64,000 nucleotides of DNA from Labrys sp. KNU-23 (GTDB taxonomy: Bacteria; Pseudomonadota; Alphaproteobacteria; Rhizobiales; Labraceae), in assembly GCF_008330945.1 (NCBI RefSeq), contig NZ_CP043488.1, positions 186,001 to 250,000 of the forward strand, in the 5' to 3' direction. Position 1 is the first letter of the stretch; each line of letters starts with the position of its first letter. A program made the translations under genes and the position numbers. The notes below the pieces were generated by a model. The model was given only the letters and a program-made list of their open reading frames with translations, had not been told where the DNA came from and did no database searches. Positions 27,933-35,841 of the stretch are shown piece by piece.

Positions 27933-29285
27933 ATGTCGAAAAAGATGCATCTGGCCGGCTTCCTGATGGCTTCCCCGGTGACGCATAGCCACGCCATGTG
28001 GCGTCATCCTCGGGGCGCCCTGAACTTCCTGCAGCCGGACTTCTACGCAGCGATCGCTCGTGCCGCCGAAAGAGGCTTCTTCGATTTCGTCTTCTTTGCC
28101 GACGTGCTGGCCGTGCCAGGGCGCTATGGCGACGATTTCAGGCAGGCGCTCGCGGTGGGCGCTCAGACAGCGGCGGCGCTCGACCCGTCCTATGTGGCCC
28201 TGTCCATGGCGTCGGCCACTCGTCATCTCGGCCTCGGTGTCACACGCTCGACCACCTATTACGCACCCTATGACATTGCGCGGGCCTTCGGTACGCTGGA
28301 TCACCTGACCGGCGGACGCATCGCCTGGAACGTGGTGACGTCCAATGCCGATGCCGAAGCCCAGAATTTCGGCTTCCGCCAGCATCTCGAACATGAGAGC
28401 CGCTACGAGCGCGCCGACGAGTTCCTGGAGGCGACTTTCGGCCTGTGGGCAAGCTGGGAGCCCGATGCTCTCGTTCTCGACAAGCAGGGGCTGTTTGCAG
28501 ATCCTGCCAAGGTTCATCGCACCGCACACCGCGGACGCTGGTTCGATACCACCGGCCCGCTCACCGTGCCGTCCTCGCCCCAGAAACGTCCGGCAATCAT
28601 GCAGGCTGGCTCCTCCAGCCGCGGCAAGGAATTTGCGGCGCGCTGGGCCGAGATCATCTTTGAGATCGACCCGACGCCGGAAGGACGCAAGGCCTATTAT
28701 GCCGATGTCAAGGGCCGCCTGGCCCGTTATGGCCGCCGGCCGGATGACGTGAAGATCTTTCCCTCCTTCATCCCTTTCGTCGGTGAAACGGAGACGATCG
28801 CACGGGAAAAGCAGGCCTTCCACAACGAGCTCGCCGATCCGATCGCCGGCTTGATCACGCTGTCGGCCCATTTCGATCATGACTTCTCGCGTTATTCGCT
28901 GGACGAGCCCATCCGCAACGTCGAGGTGGGGGGCAATCACGGCCTGTTCGACGTCGCCCAGCGCGTCACCGCCAAAGACAATCTCACCCTTCGCGACCTT
29001 GGCAAGCTCTATGCCCAGGGTGTGCTGCTCCCGCAGATCGCAGGCACGCCCAGCCAGATCGCCGACCAGCTCGAAGCGAGCATCCATAATGAGGAGGCGG
29101 ATGGTTTCATTGTTTCCGCCGCCTACCTGCCCGGTTCCTTCGAGGAGTTTTCGGATTTCGTCGTGCCCGAGTTGCAAAGGCGCGGCCTCGTTCGCACGCG
29201 TTACGAGGGCACGACGCTGCGCGATCATCTCGGCCTTGCGCCGGCAACCCTCTTGCCGCCGAGCCGGGTCCAGGCCGCCGAATAG
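27933..29285 (+). CDS. LLM-class flavin monooxygenase, DszA-like
   Basis: 450 residues and the copy most like dibenzothiophene-sulfone monooxygenase. The N-terminus MSKKMHLAGFLMASPVTHSH resembles the DszA pattern MHLAGF followed by VTHAH. Further blocks are GRIAWNVVTSNADAEAQNFG, EHESRYERADEFLEA, IMQAGSSSRGKEFAARWAE and YLPGSFEEFSDFVVPELQRR. It ends 50 bases before the second Tat-type binding protein. Sulfone or related organosulfur oxidation is the closest characterised activity, but family membership alone does not fix the substrate. Confidence 0.9.
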   Translation: MSKKMHLAGFLMASPVTHSHAMWRHPRGALNFLQPDFYAAIARAAERGFFDFVFFADVLAVPGRYGDDFRQALAVGAQTAAALDPSYVALSMASATRHLGLGVTRSTTYYAPYDIARAFGTLDHLTGGRIAWNVVTSNADAEAQNFGFRQHLEHESRYERADEFLEATFGLWASWEPDALVLDKQGLFADPAKVHRTAHRGRWFDTTGPLTVPSSPQKRPAIMQAGSSSRGKEFAARWAEIIFEIDPTPEGRKAYYADVKGRLARYGRRPDDVKIFPSFIPFVGETETIAREKQAFHNELADPIAGLITLSAHFDHDFSRYSLDEPIRNVEVGGNHGLFDVAQRVTAKDNLTLRDLGKLYAQGVLLPQIAGTPSQIADQLEASIHNEEADGFIVSAAYLPGSFEEFSDFVVPELQRRGLVRTRYEGTTLRDHLGLAPATLLPPSRVQAAE

Positions 29286-29335
29286 GATCGGGCCTTGCAC
29301 CACCAACATCTGCCCCATCGCAACAGGAGGCCTCC

Positions 29336-30670
29336 GTGCCCTTCAAGAAGAATGCTTTTGCCTTTGGCGATCTGACCGACAAGCGCCTTGTCGACCGACA
29401 TCTCGATCGCCTGGATACCCGCGGCGTATCGCGTCGTGATTTCCTCGCGCTGGCCTCAGCCGGCGTTGCGGCCGGCGCGGCTGCGGGCCTGCTCGGCAGT
29501 CCATCCGTCGCGGTCGCCGCTCCATCGGGCAAGCTGGCCTATCTTGCCTGGACCAGCCGCGTTGAATTCATGGTGCAGGCGAGTAAGGCCACCCAGGCTG
29601 CTGCCCAGGCTTTCGGCCTGGGCTATAGCTATCTCGATGGGCAGGTCGATAGCCAGCGCCAGCTGAACCAGGCTGAAGAGCAGTTCAACATAGGCGCAAA
29701 CGCTGTCATCCTCCATGCGCCCGATGGCAGCGCCGTCAAGCGCATTGCCCAGCTTGCCGAGCAGAACAAGGCCTATTTTTCCAATGTCTGGGCAACACTG
29801 CCGTGGTTCACGCCGTTCGACGCCAGCGAATATTATGCGCTTTATGCAGTGCCGGAGGAGTTTTCGGCTCACCGCGCCGTCACCGAGGTGTTGCTGAAGA
29901 CGGTGACCGAGAGGTTCGGCGGCGGCAAGATACTCGGAGTTACCGGCGTGCCCGGTTTCTCGACGGACTCGGTTCGCAGCCGCGGGCGTGACGAAGCCTT
30001 CAAGGCTTTCCCCAAAACGCAGCTAGTCGATCAACTCCCCGGCCTGTTCAACCGCGAGGACTCGCTCAAGGCGACCCAGGCCCTGCTCGCGCGCCATAGC
30101 GATGTCGTCGGGGTGGTGGCCCAGAACGACGATGTGGCCCAGGGCGTGATCGCGGCGTTGCGCAATGCTGGATTGCGCGCCGGCGAAGATGTGCTGGTGG
30201 TCGGCGCCGACGGCACGGCCGAAGGTGCCCGCGCCATCAAGAGCGGCGTGCAGCTCGCCACCAGCGCCAATTGCCCTGCCTTCCAGGCAGGCTTCTTCAC
30301 CGCCTATCTCCACGACGTGCTCAATGGCTGGAAGCCTCGCGCCTCCGAGCGCATGCTCAACTGGCATTCGGTGACGACCACGCGGGAGAATGTCGACGTC
30401 TACATCAAACGCTATGTCGACAATGGCGATGTCCTGCCTTTCGACTATCGGAAAATGTCGAAGATCGCCCATCCCACCGATTGGGATCCGCAAGGCGAAA
30501 TCACGCCACTCGACATTGACGTGGAGTGGGCCGGGTTGCCCAAGCCGGAGGGATGGACCTATCCCAAGCCTTATCTCGAGGCAAAGAACAACGGTGAGTG
30601 GGAAATCGTGAAGGCCGAGTACAAGGCGCATTATAAGATTCCTTTCTTCGGCCCTTCGCCCAATGCCTGA
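29336..30670 (+). CDS. Tat-exported ribose-type ABC binding protein, paralog B
   Basis: 444 residues, GTG start preceded by AGGAGG with a five-base gap. It is collinear with the 20455-21795 product over its full length: VDRHLDRLDTRGVSRRDFLA at the signal, LVDQLPG, VAQNDDVAQGVIAAL, VLVVGADGT, and the distinctive C-terminal DWDPQGEITPLDID and PEGWTYPKPY. The twin-arginine SRRDFL is kept. It has no permease of its own, so it probably shares the 21850-24494 importer and broadens its ligand range. The stop overlaps the next gene by eight bases. Confidence 0.88.
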   Translation: MPFKKNAFAFGDLTDKRLVDRHLDRLDTRGVSRRDFLALASAGVAAGAAAGLLGSPSVAVAAPSGKLAYLAWTSRVEFMVQASKATQAAAQAFGLGYSYLDGQVDSQRQLNQAEEQFNIGANAVILHAPDGSAVKRIAQLAEQNKAYFSNVWATLPWFTPFDASEYYALYAVPEEFSAHRAVTEVLLKTVTERFGGGKILGVTGVPGFSTDSVRSRGRDEAFKAFPKTQLVDQLPGLFNREDSLKATQALLARHSDVVGVVAQNDDVAQGVIAALRNAGLRAGEDVLVVGADGTAEGARAIKSGVQLATSANCPAFQAGFFTAYLHDVLNGWKPRASERMLNWHSVTTTRENVDVYIKRYVDNGDVLPFDYRKMSKIAHPTDWDPQGEITPLDIDVEWAGLPKPEGWTYPKPYLEAKNNGEWEIVKAEYKAHYKIPFFGPSPNA

Positions 30671-32081
30671 CGCGTCCGGGCAGTCTTTCTCGGAAGGGCC
30701 GATCGTCATTCTCGGCGGCGGCGTCAGCGGGGCTCTGCTTGCTGCCCGCTTGCTCGGAATTCCAGGCAAGCGGCAGGTCGTCGTGGTCGATGACGCAGGT
30801 CCACCCGGTCGGGGCCTTGCCTATTCGACCGCAGGGCGCATCCATCTGGTGAACGCCAATGCAGGCCGGATGAGTGCCGATCCCGACGATGCCGACCATT
30901 TCACAAACTGGCTTGCCCGCTTCGTTCGAAGAGGAGGGTGGCCCGAGGCGCCCAACATTCCCGTATCCGATATGTTTGCGCCTCGATCGATCTATGGGCT
31001 CTATATCCAGGAATTGCTCGCCGACGCGGTGACGGTCAACGCGCGCCATGGCAGGCGCTTCCAATGGCTGCCTTTGCGTGCGGTCGATGTGAACGATGCG
31101 GAAGGTGGCCTCCAAGTACACTTTCACGATGGGGCTCCCTTGTCAGCCTCAGTCGTGGTCCTGGCCACGGGCATCCATAGCCGGTCTGGCATTCGCGGCC
31201 CGGCCGGTCGGCCGCGGGGTGTGCTCGATCCGTGGCATCCGGCACTCGAAGCGACCGCCGGGGCCGATGCTCGCATTGCCATCGTCGGTGCAGGCTTGAC
31301 GATGGTGGATGCTGTGGTCTCGCTCCAGCATGCCGGGCACCGAGGCCCCATCGACGTGATCTCCCGACATGGGCTGAAACCTCACCCCCGGCGTCTTCCC
31401 CCCGAGTGGCCCGATTTCCTGGCTGAGGAGGCAAGTGGGATTTCCTTGGGAGCCCTGACACGGAAAGTACGACGGGAGTGCCGGGCAGCCTTGAGGCTGG
31501 GAATAGACTGGCAGGCCCCCCTCGATATGGTGCATGCTCATATCGCCCGGTTCTGGCATGCGGCCAGCGACCTGCAGCGCCGCCGTTTCGTCCGCCTTAT
31601 CAGGCCTTTTTGGGAGAGCCATCATCATCGTTCGCCACCGCAGGCCGCTCTCCTCCTCGACCGACTCGTGGCGGAGGGACGATTGCGTCACATCGCAGCT
31701 GACGTCCAGGCGATCGACACCAGCCAGCGAAAGCCGCGGCTGACAATGCGGTTGCGAGGAAGCACAGGCGTGGAGAATGGCACCTACGACGCCGTCATCG
31801 TTTCGAGCGGTGTCGAATATGACTGGCGCCGCGTCGATCAGCCTCTTCCTCGCAATCTTCTGCAGCGCGGATGGGTGCGCCCCGGTCCGCTGGGGCTGGG
31901 AATCGATGCGACGACGCAATTCCGCGTCATCGATCGACACGGAGAGGCTTTTCGAAAGCTCCTTGCGATCGGTCCCCCTCTGCGTGGTCTATGGTGGGAA
32001 AGCACGGCCATCGTCGATATCGCCCGCCAAGCCAGCGAATTGGCGGGTTCGCTTGTCGAATACGAGGCAGCGAACTCATGA
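30663..32081 (+). CDS. FAD/NAD(P)-binding oxidoreductase-like protein (NAD_binding_9 type)
   Basis: 472 residues. N-terminal dinucleotide-binding motif VILGGGVSGALLAARLL (residues 11-27), then GRGLAYSTAGRIHLVNANAG, a second nucleotide motif IAIVGAGLTMVDAVVSLQHAGH near residue 205, and LIRPFWESHHHRSP in the middle. This matches the YdhS-like FAD-NAD(P) family, whose reactions are poorly defined. It overlaps the binding-protein gene by eight bases, so it belongs to the same operon. It is the only other flavoprotein in the island and could be a reductase, but no ferric-reductase or FMN-reductase domain is visible. Confidence 0.8.
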   Translation: MPDASGQSFSEGPIVILGGGVSGALLAARLLGIPGKRQVVVVDDAGPPGRGLAYSTAGRIHLVNANAGRMSADPDDADHFTNWLARFVRRGGWPEAPNIPVSDMFAPRSIYGLYIQELLADAVTVNARHGRRFQWLPLRAVDVNDAEGGLQVHFHDGAPLSASVVVLATGIHSRSGIRGPAGRPRGVLDPWHPALEATAGADARIAIVGAGLTMVDAVVSLQHAGHRGPIDVISRHGLKPHPRRLPPEWPDFLAEEASGISLGALTRKVRRECRAALRLGIDWQAPLDMVHAHIARFWHAASDLQRRRFVRLIRPFWESHHHRSPPQAALLLDRLVAEGRLRHIAADVQAIDTSQRKPRLTMRLRGSTGVENGTYDAVIVSSGVEYDWRRVDQPLPRNLLQRGWVRPGPLGLGIDATTQFRVIDRHGEAFRKLLAIGPPLRGLWWESTAIVDIARQASELAGSLVEYEAANS

Positions 32082-32310
32082 CGATCTATTGCCTTCAGTC
32101 TTGAAGCTGCAACTGGCCGGCATCGATATCCTTTCGGTTTTACGGTCCGATACCGGCTCATAGCTTATTTTCTGTCCCTCCCGGAGGATATCGATGCCGG
32201 CCGCCTCGACCTCCCTGATATGGAGAAAAAATATCGCATGCGCCATCATCTGGCCGAATGAAACCATATCCTTTGTCGGCGCTATATCATTTGACTGTAC
32301 CCGTCGGCAT
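32076..32310 (-). pseudogene. Decayed cold-shock protein gene
   Basis: Read leftward from ATG 32310 the frame gives MPTGTVK, then TGA at 32289-32287 where a Trp codon is expected, then YSADKGYGFIRPDDGACDIF. A one-base insertion in the run at about 32222-32230 moves the frame to FLHIREVEAAGIDILREGQKI and SYEPVSDRKTERIS. This is the full CspA-type fold order (VKW, GYGFI, DIFFHI, EGQKISYE) with one nonsense and one frameshift change. The 3' end overlaps the last codons of the convergent FAD gene. It is probably non-functional unless the differences are sequencing errors. Confidence 0.8.
32115..32202. repeat. 18-bp perfect inverted repeat inside the dead cold-shock gene
   Basis: Left arm 32115-32132 begins GGCCGGCATCGATATCC and is exactly reverse-complementary to 32185-32202; 52 bases separate the arms. 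On the gene strand one arm encodes AAGIDIL and the other RISMPA. An 18-bp match by chance is unlikely, so one arm may be a templated copy of the other. Confidence 0.7.
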
Positions 32311-32403
32311 TCTCTGTTCTTCCATCATTCTCCGAGCGCGGGAGTTGTAGGAATGTACAGACTTGCGAGACATCCTTTCTCTTGAGCCTCAGGGGCAGGA
32401 AGG

Positions 32404-32577
32404 ATGACCGGGATGCACAAGTTCAGACGCGATGCAGACCACAAGCTGCGGGTGCTTCAGCCCGCTGACAAGATTGGGGATGTCGGCAGGGCTTGCCGAT
32501 ATTTCGGCGTTGGTCGGGCCAGTTTCTATCGCTGGCGGACTGCCTATCGGCGGCACGGCCTATGCGGCTATTGTTGA
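32404..32577 (+). pseudogene. Truncated transposase (helix-turn-helix end only)
   Basis: A 57-codon frame from ATG 32404 to TGA 32577. It includes KLRVLQPADKIGDVGRACRY followed by FGVGRASFYRWRTAYRRHG. That is the N-terminal helix-turn-helix of an IS481/IS3-type transposase, which normally continues with an integrase core. Translation stops directly after RRHGLCGYC, and no DDE domain follows in any frame. It is a fossil insertion sequence beside the dead cold-shock gene. Confidence 0.7.
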
Positions 32578-32671
32578 ATCGTTGCCTCTTGATGCCACCA
32601 AGGCTGCTTGGCGTCACATGTGACCTTAACATCGGCGACCTTAGAGGAGGAGGGGTCTTTTGGGGGACCCA

Positions 32672-33092
32672 ATGATGCGATGTTCGAACGCAGCCGCGCT
32701 TGTCACGCTGTCGCGCGCTGGCTGACGACAAATGTTACGACAAGGCACAAAGCCAGAGCAAGCCGACTGACTGCTCCCAGGCAGATCTCAAACAGTCCGA
32801 CGACAAGCTCAATAGGCTCTACCGCGAAATGGAAGGCCGCCTGAAGGGCGATGACGACACCAAAAAGCTCCTGATCGATGCCCAAAAGAAATGGGTGGCA
32901 TTCCGCGATGCCGAATGCACGTTTTCGACGGTCCGGACTGCTGGCGGCAGCATCAATCCCATGAACGTCAACATCTGTGCGAGCGCTCTTACCGATAAAA
33001 GGTCCCAGGACTTCGAGGACTATCTCAAGTGTTCAAAGGCTGGCAAAACTTCCGAAGACGCCGAAGATTGCGCGTTTCCCGGCCCCAGCTGA
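32672..33092 (+). pseudogene. LprI-like (DUF1311) protein gene with frameshift in its signal peptide
   Basis: The main frame (32700-33092, 130 residues) encodes DCSQADLKQSDDKLNRLYRE, then the family hallmark AQKKWVAFRDAECTF and SQDFEDYLKC. This matches the lysozyme-inhibitor LprI family, which is periplasmic with conserved cysteines. The only start in that frame is a TTG without a ribosome site or signal peptide. An ATG at 32672 in the frame one base off gives MMRCSNAAALVTLSRA and hits a stop within a few codons. A one-base change in the GCGCGC run near 32712-32719 would join the two into a normal exported protein. It is either a recent pseudogene or a sequencing error. Confidence 0.6.
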
Positions 33093-33105
33093 AGTTCAGA
33101 GCCGC

Positions 33106-33999
33106 CTATATGCGGCGCTCTCTCAGCGTCTCGACGATGATTTTAAAAGCCGCCGAGTTCTGGCGGCTGCTGGGATAGTAGAGATAATATCCGGCGAAGC
33201 TCGGCGACCAGTCGTCAAGCACAAGCTGCAAACGACCCGTTGCAATATGTTCGGCAGCGATGTCTTCTGGAACATAGGCGACGCCATAGCCGGCGATCGC
33301 AGCATCGACCATCGGCAGCGTCGAGTTGAATGCCAACTGACCGTCGACACGCATGCGGACATCTCGCCCGTCCTTCTGGAATTCCCAGGCATAGAAGCCG
33401 CCGCCGGATGTGAGGCGCAGGCCGATGCAATTGTGCCCGACCAAACCTTGTGGCGTTTTGGGAATCCCATGCTGCCGGAAGTAGTCGGGAGATCCAATGG
33501 CGACCAGCCGCCAATCCGGCCCGATGCGAACGGCAACCATGTCCTTTTCGACGGTTTCACCAAGCCGGACGCCGGCGTCGAATCCGTCCTCGACAATGTT
33601 GCGCAGGCCGTTGTCGCGGCTGAATTCGACCTTGATATCCGGATAGTCCGATAGCACTGGGCGCAGTTTCGGCCAGATCAGGGTCTCGAGCGCATGGTCT
33701 GAGACGGTGATGCGCACCGTTCCTGTCGGCCGGTCGCGAAAGGCCGTGAGCGCGGCGATATCGGCTTCGATCTCCGCCATTCGCGGCGCGAGCGATTGCC
33801 GCAACCGCTCGCCAGCTTCGGTTGTGGAGACGCTACGCGTCGTCCGCGCCAGCAGCCGCAGGCCCATCTGGGTTTCGAGCCGCTTGATGGTGTGGCTGAG
33901 CGTCGACTGCGTGACGCCAATCTTGGCTGCGGCTTTGGTGAAGCTGCGCTCCTCGGCCACTACCAGGAACCAGAGCATATCGTTGAAATTCTCGCGCAT
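33106..33999 (-). CDS. LysR-family transcriptional regulator
   Basis: 297 residues with an N-terminal winged helix (FLVVAEERSFTKAAAKIGVT and STLSHTIKRLE) and a substrate-binding domain. The C-terminal DDWSPSFAGYYLYYPSSRQ is typical of the PecT/AaeR-like group. It is divergent from the MFS exporter gene, with 164 bases between, so it probably controls the exporter, cyclophilin-like and dehydrogenase genes. A fragment of a close relative survives at 37095-37230. Confidence 0.9.
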   Translation of the reverse strand: MRENFNDMLWFLVVAEERSFTKAAAKIGVTQSTLSHTIKRLETQMGLRLLARTTRSVSTTEAGERLRQSLAPRMAEIEADIAALTAFRDRPTGTVRITVSDHALETLIWPKLRPVLSDYPDIKVEFSRDNGLRNIVEDGFDAGVRLGETVEKDMVAVRIGPDWRLVAIGSPDYFRQHGIPKTPQGLVGHNCIGLRLTSGGGFYAWEFQKDGRDVRMRVDGQLAFNSTLPMVDAAIAGYGVAYVPEDIAAEHIATGRLQLVLDDWSPSFAGYYLYYPSSRQNSAAFKIIVETLRERRI

Positions 34000-34163
34000 C
34001 CTCCGGACCTCAGCTCAAGTCGCATTCCTCTATTTATGGGTCATATCGATAGGTTCAAGCGAATTCGTCCGGCTAATCATAGCAATTGATCGACGCTATG
34101 TTGCGTCGCAATAAAGCCGCCGGATCGAAGCCGCGCGGCTGATCTCTCCCGCGTGGTGGCTGA

Positions 34164-35354
34164 ATGGATACGACCTTTGACGAAGGATTGTTGAAGCCGC
34201 AGGCAGCTTGGGGCGCGGTACTCTCGATGGCGCTGTGTGTCGCCGTCCTGATCGCTTCAGAATTCATGCCGGTCAGCCTGCTGACACCCATCGCCGCCGA
34301 CCTCGGCATCAGCGAAGGGCGGATCGGGCAGGCGATCTCCATCTCCGGCATCTTCGCGGTCGTCACCAGCCTATTCATTGCGGGCCTGACGAGACGGCTC
34401 GATCGCAAACTCGTGCTCACCTCGTTCTCCCTTCTTTTGGTCGCTTCCGGCCTGATCGTGACGTTTGCGCCCAACTTCGTGGTGCTGATGATCGGCAGGG
34501 CGCTGCTCGGCATCGCCATCGGAGGCTTCTGGTCGATGTCCACCTCGATCGTCATGCGCCTCGTGCCGGAAGATGCCGTGCCCAAGGGACTTGCGATGAT
34601 CAATGCCGGCAATGCCATTGCGGCAACCATATCGGCACCTCTGGGAAGCCTGCTGGGCGACTATGTCGGCTGGCGCGGCGCCTTCTTCCTCGTGGTGCCT
34701 TTGGCGCTGCTTGCGCTGGTCTGGCAGTGGATCGGCATGCCCTCGCTGCCGCCACGCGATCGCAAGAGATCCGGCAATGTCTTCAAGCTGTTGCTGCGCC
34801 GGCAGGTGGCTCTCGGCATGACCGCGATCTTCCTGCTCTTCATGGGACAATTCGCGCTCTTCACCTATCTGCGCCCGTTTCTCGAAAGCGTCACCGGCGT
34901 TGGGGTGTCTGCGCTCTCGGCGATATTGCTGCTGATGGGACTGGCTGGCGTCGCGGGGACCTGGGCCATTGGCCAATTGTTGGGGACGAGGCTCTACAGC
35001 ATCGTGATCGCCATTCCGCTCGTCATGGCGCTCATCGCTGCGGCGTTGGTCGTGTTGGGCTCGGAGCCGGTCGCCGTTGCGATCCTGCTGATCGGTTGGG
35101 GGTTCTTCGGGACGGCAGCGCCGGTCGGCTGGGGCACCTGGCTCAGCCGAGCTTTGCGCGACGACGCAGAAGCCGGAGGCGGCCTGCAGGTTGCCGTCAT
35201 CCAACTCGCCATCACGCTCGGGGCTGCCCTCGGTGGTTTGCTCTTCGATGCCCTCGGATGGTGGAGCCCGTTCGCGCTCGGCGCCATCCTGCTGCTCGGT
35301 TCGGGACTCGCCGCGGCTGCGGCCGGCATTGATCAACGAAAGACCGCGAAATGA
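34164..35354 (+). CDS. MFS transporter, AraJ/YdhP-like efflux family
   Basis: 396 residues with twelve predicted membrane spans. The loop motif ISEGRIGQAISISGIFAVVTS, RRLDRKLVLTSFSLLL after span 2 and LLGIAIGGFWSMSTSIVMRL in span 4 are characteristic of the DHA1 efflux branch (arabinose or purine-nucleoside efflux). Transcribed away from the LysR gene. Its stop overlaps the next ATG (ATGA). The substrate is unknown. Confidence 0.9.
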   Translation: MDTTFDEGLLKPQAAWGAVLSMALCVAVLIASEFMPVSLLTPIAADLGISEGRIGQAISISGIFAVVTSLFIAGLTRRLDRKLVLTSFSLLLVASGLIVTFAPNFVVLMIGRALLGIAIGGFWSMSTSIVMRLVPEDAVPKGLAMINAGNAIAATISAPLGSLLGDYVGWRGAFFLVVPLALLALVWQWIGMPSLPPRDRKRSGNVFKLLLRRQVALGMTAIFLLFMGQFALFTYLRPFLESVTGVGVSALSAILLLMGLAGVAGTWAIGQLLGTRLYSIVIAIPLVMALIAAALVVLGSEPVAVAILLIGWGFFGTAAPVGWGTWLSRALRDDAEAGGGLQVAVIQLAITLGAALGGLLFDALGWWSPFALGAILLLGSGLAAAAAGIDQRKTAK

Positions 35355-35815
35355 ATTCTGGCTCGATCACCCGTCGCACCATTCTGCGAACTGGACTGCT
35401 TGCAACAGTCACCCTCGGTCTCGCCGGAACGACGCGTGGATACGCCCAAGGATCAGCGCCCATGAGAATAGGCATTTCGTTCAATCGTCAGTCGATGACG
35501 GCGACGCTGGAAGACAATCCCTCCGCACGCGATTTCGCGTCGCTGCTGCCGCTCGATGATCTCTCGATCGACAACTATGCCGACAACGAGAAGATCAGCT
35601 ACCTGCCACGCAAGCTTACCGAAGAGGGCAGCGGTCCATTCGGCGACGAGCGTGCCGGCGACCTTTGCTACTACGCGCCGTGGGGCAATCTCGCCTTTTT
35701 CTACGCGAGCTATCGCTGGTCGCGGGGGCTGATCCGGCTCGGCCGTCTCGACGGCGGCTTCGAGCCGCTGCTGGTCCGCGGCAAGTTCCCGCTGCGCATC
35801 GCACGCATCACCTGA
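35351..35815 (+). CDS. Tat-signal cyclophilin-like fold protein
   Basis: 154 residues. The N-terminus has a twin-arginine signal (ITRRTILRTGLLATVTLGLA, cleavage near YAQ). The mature part has MRIGISFNRQSMTATLEDNP, SARDFASLLPL, GDLCYYAPWGNLAFFY and RGLIRLGRLDGG. This is the pattern of the cyclophilin-like (Cyclophil_like) family, small single-domain proteins of unknown catalytic role often encoded beside oxidoreductases. It is translationally coupled to the MFS gene through ATGA. Confidence 0.8.
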   Translation: MNSGSITRRTILRTGLLATVTLGLAGTTRGYAQGSAPMRIGISFNRQSMTATLEDNPSARDFASLLPLDDLSIDNYADNEKISYLPRKLTEEGSGPFGDERAGDLCYYAPWGNLAFFYASYRWSRGLIRLGRLDGGFEPLLVRGKFPLRIARIT

Positions 35816-35841
35816 TCCAGACCTTTCGAAAGGAGCACCCC

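Noticed and set aside
27606..29318. 570-codon open frame on the - strand opposite the DszA-like gene
   Set aside because: It is a shadow of the GC-rich coding strand: no ribosome site, no recognisable domain, and it spans the CMD and monooxygenase genes, both of which have clear family motifs.
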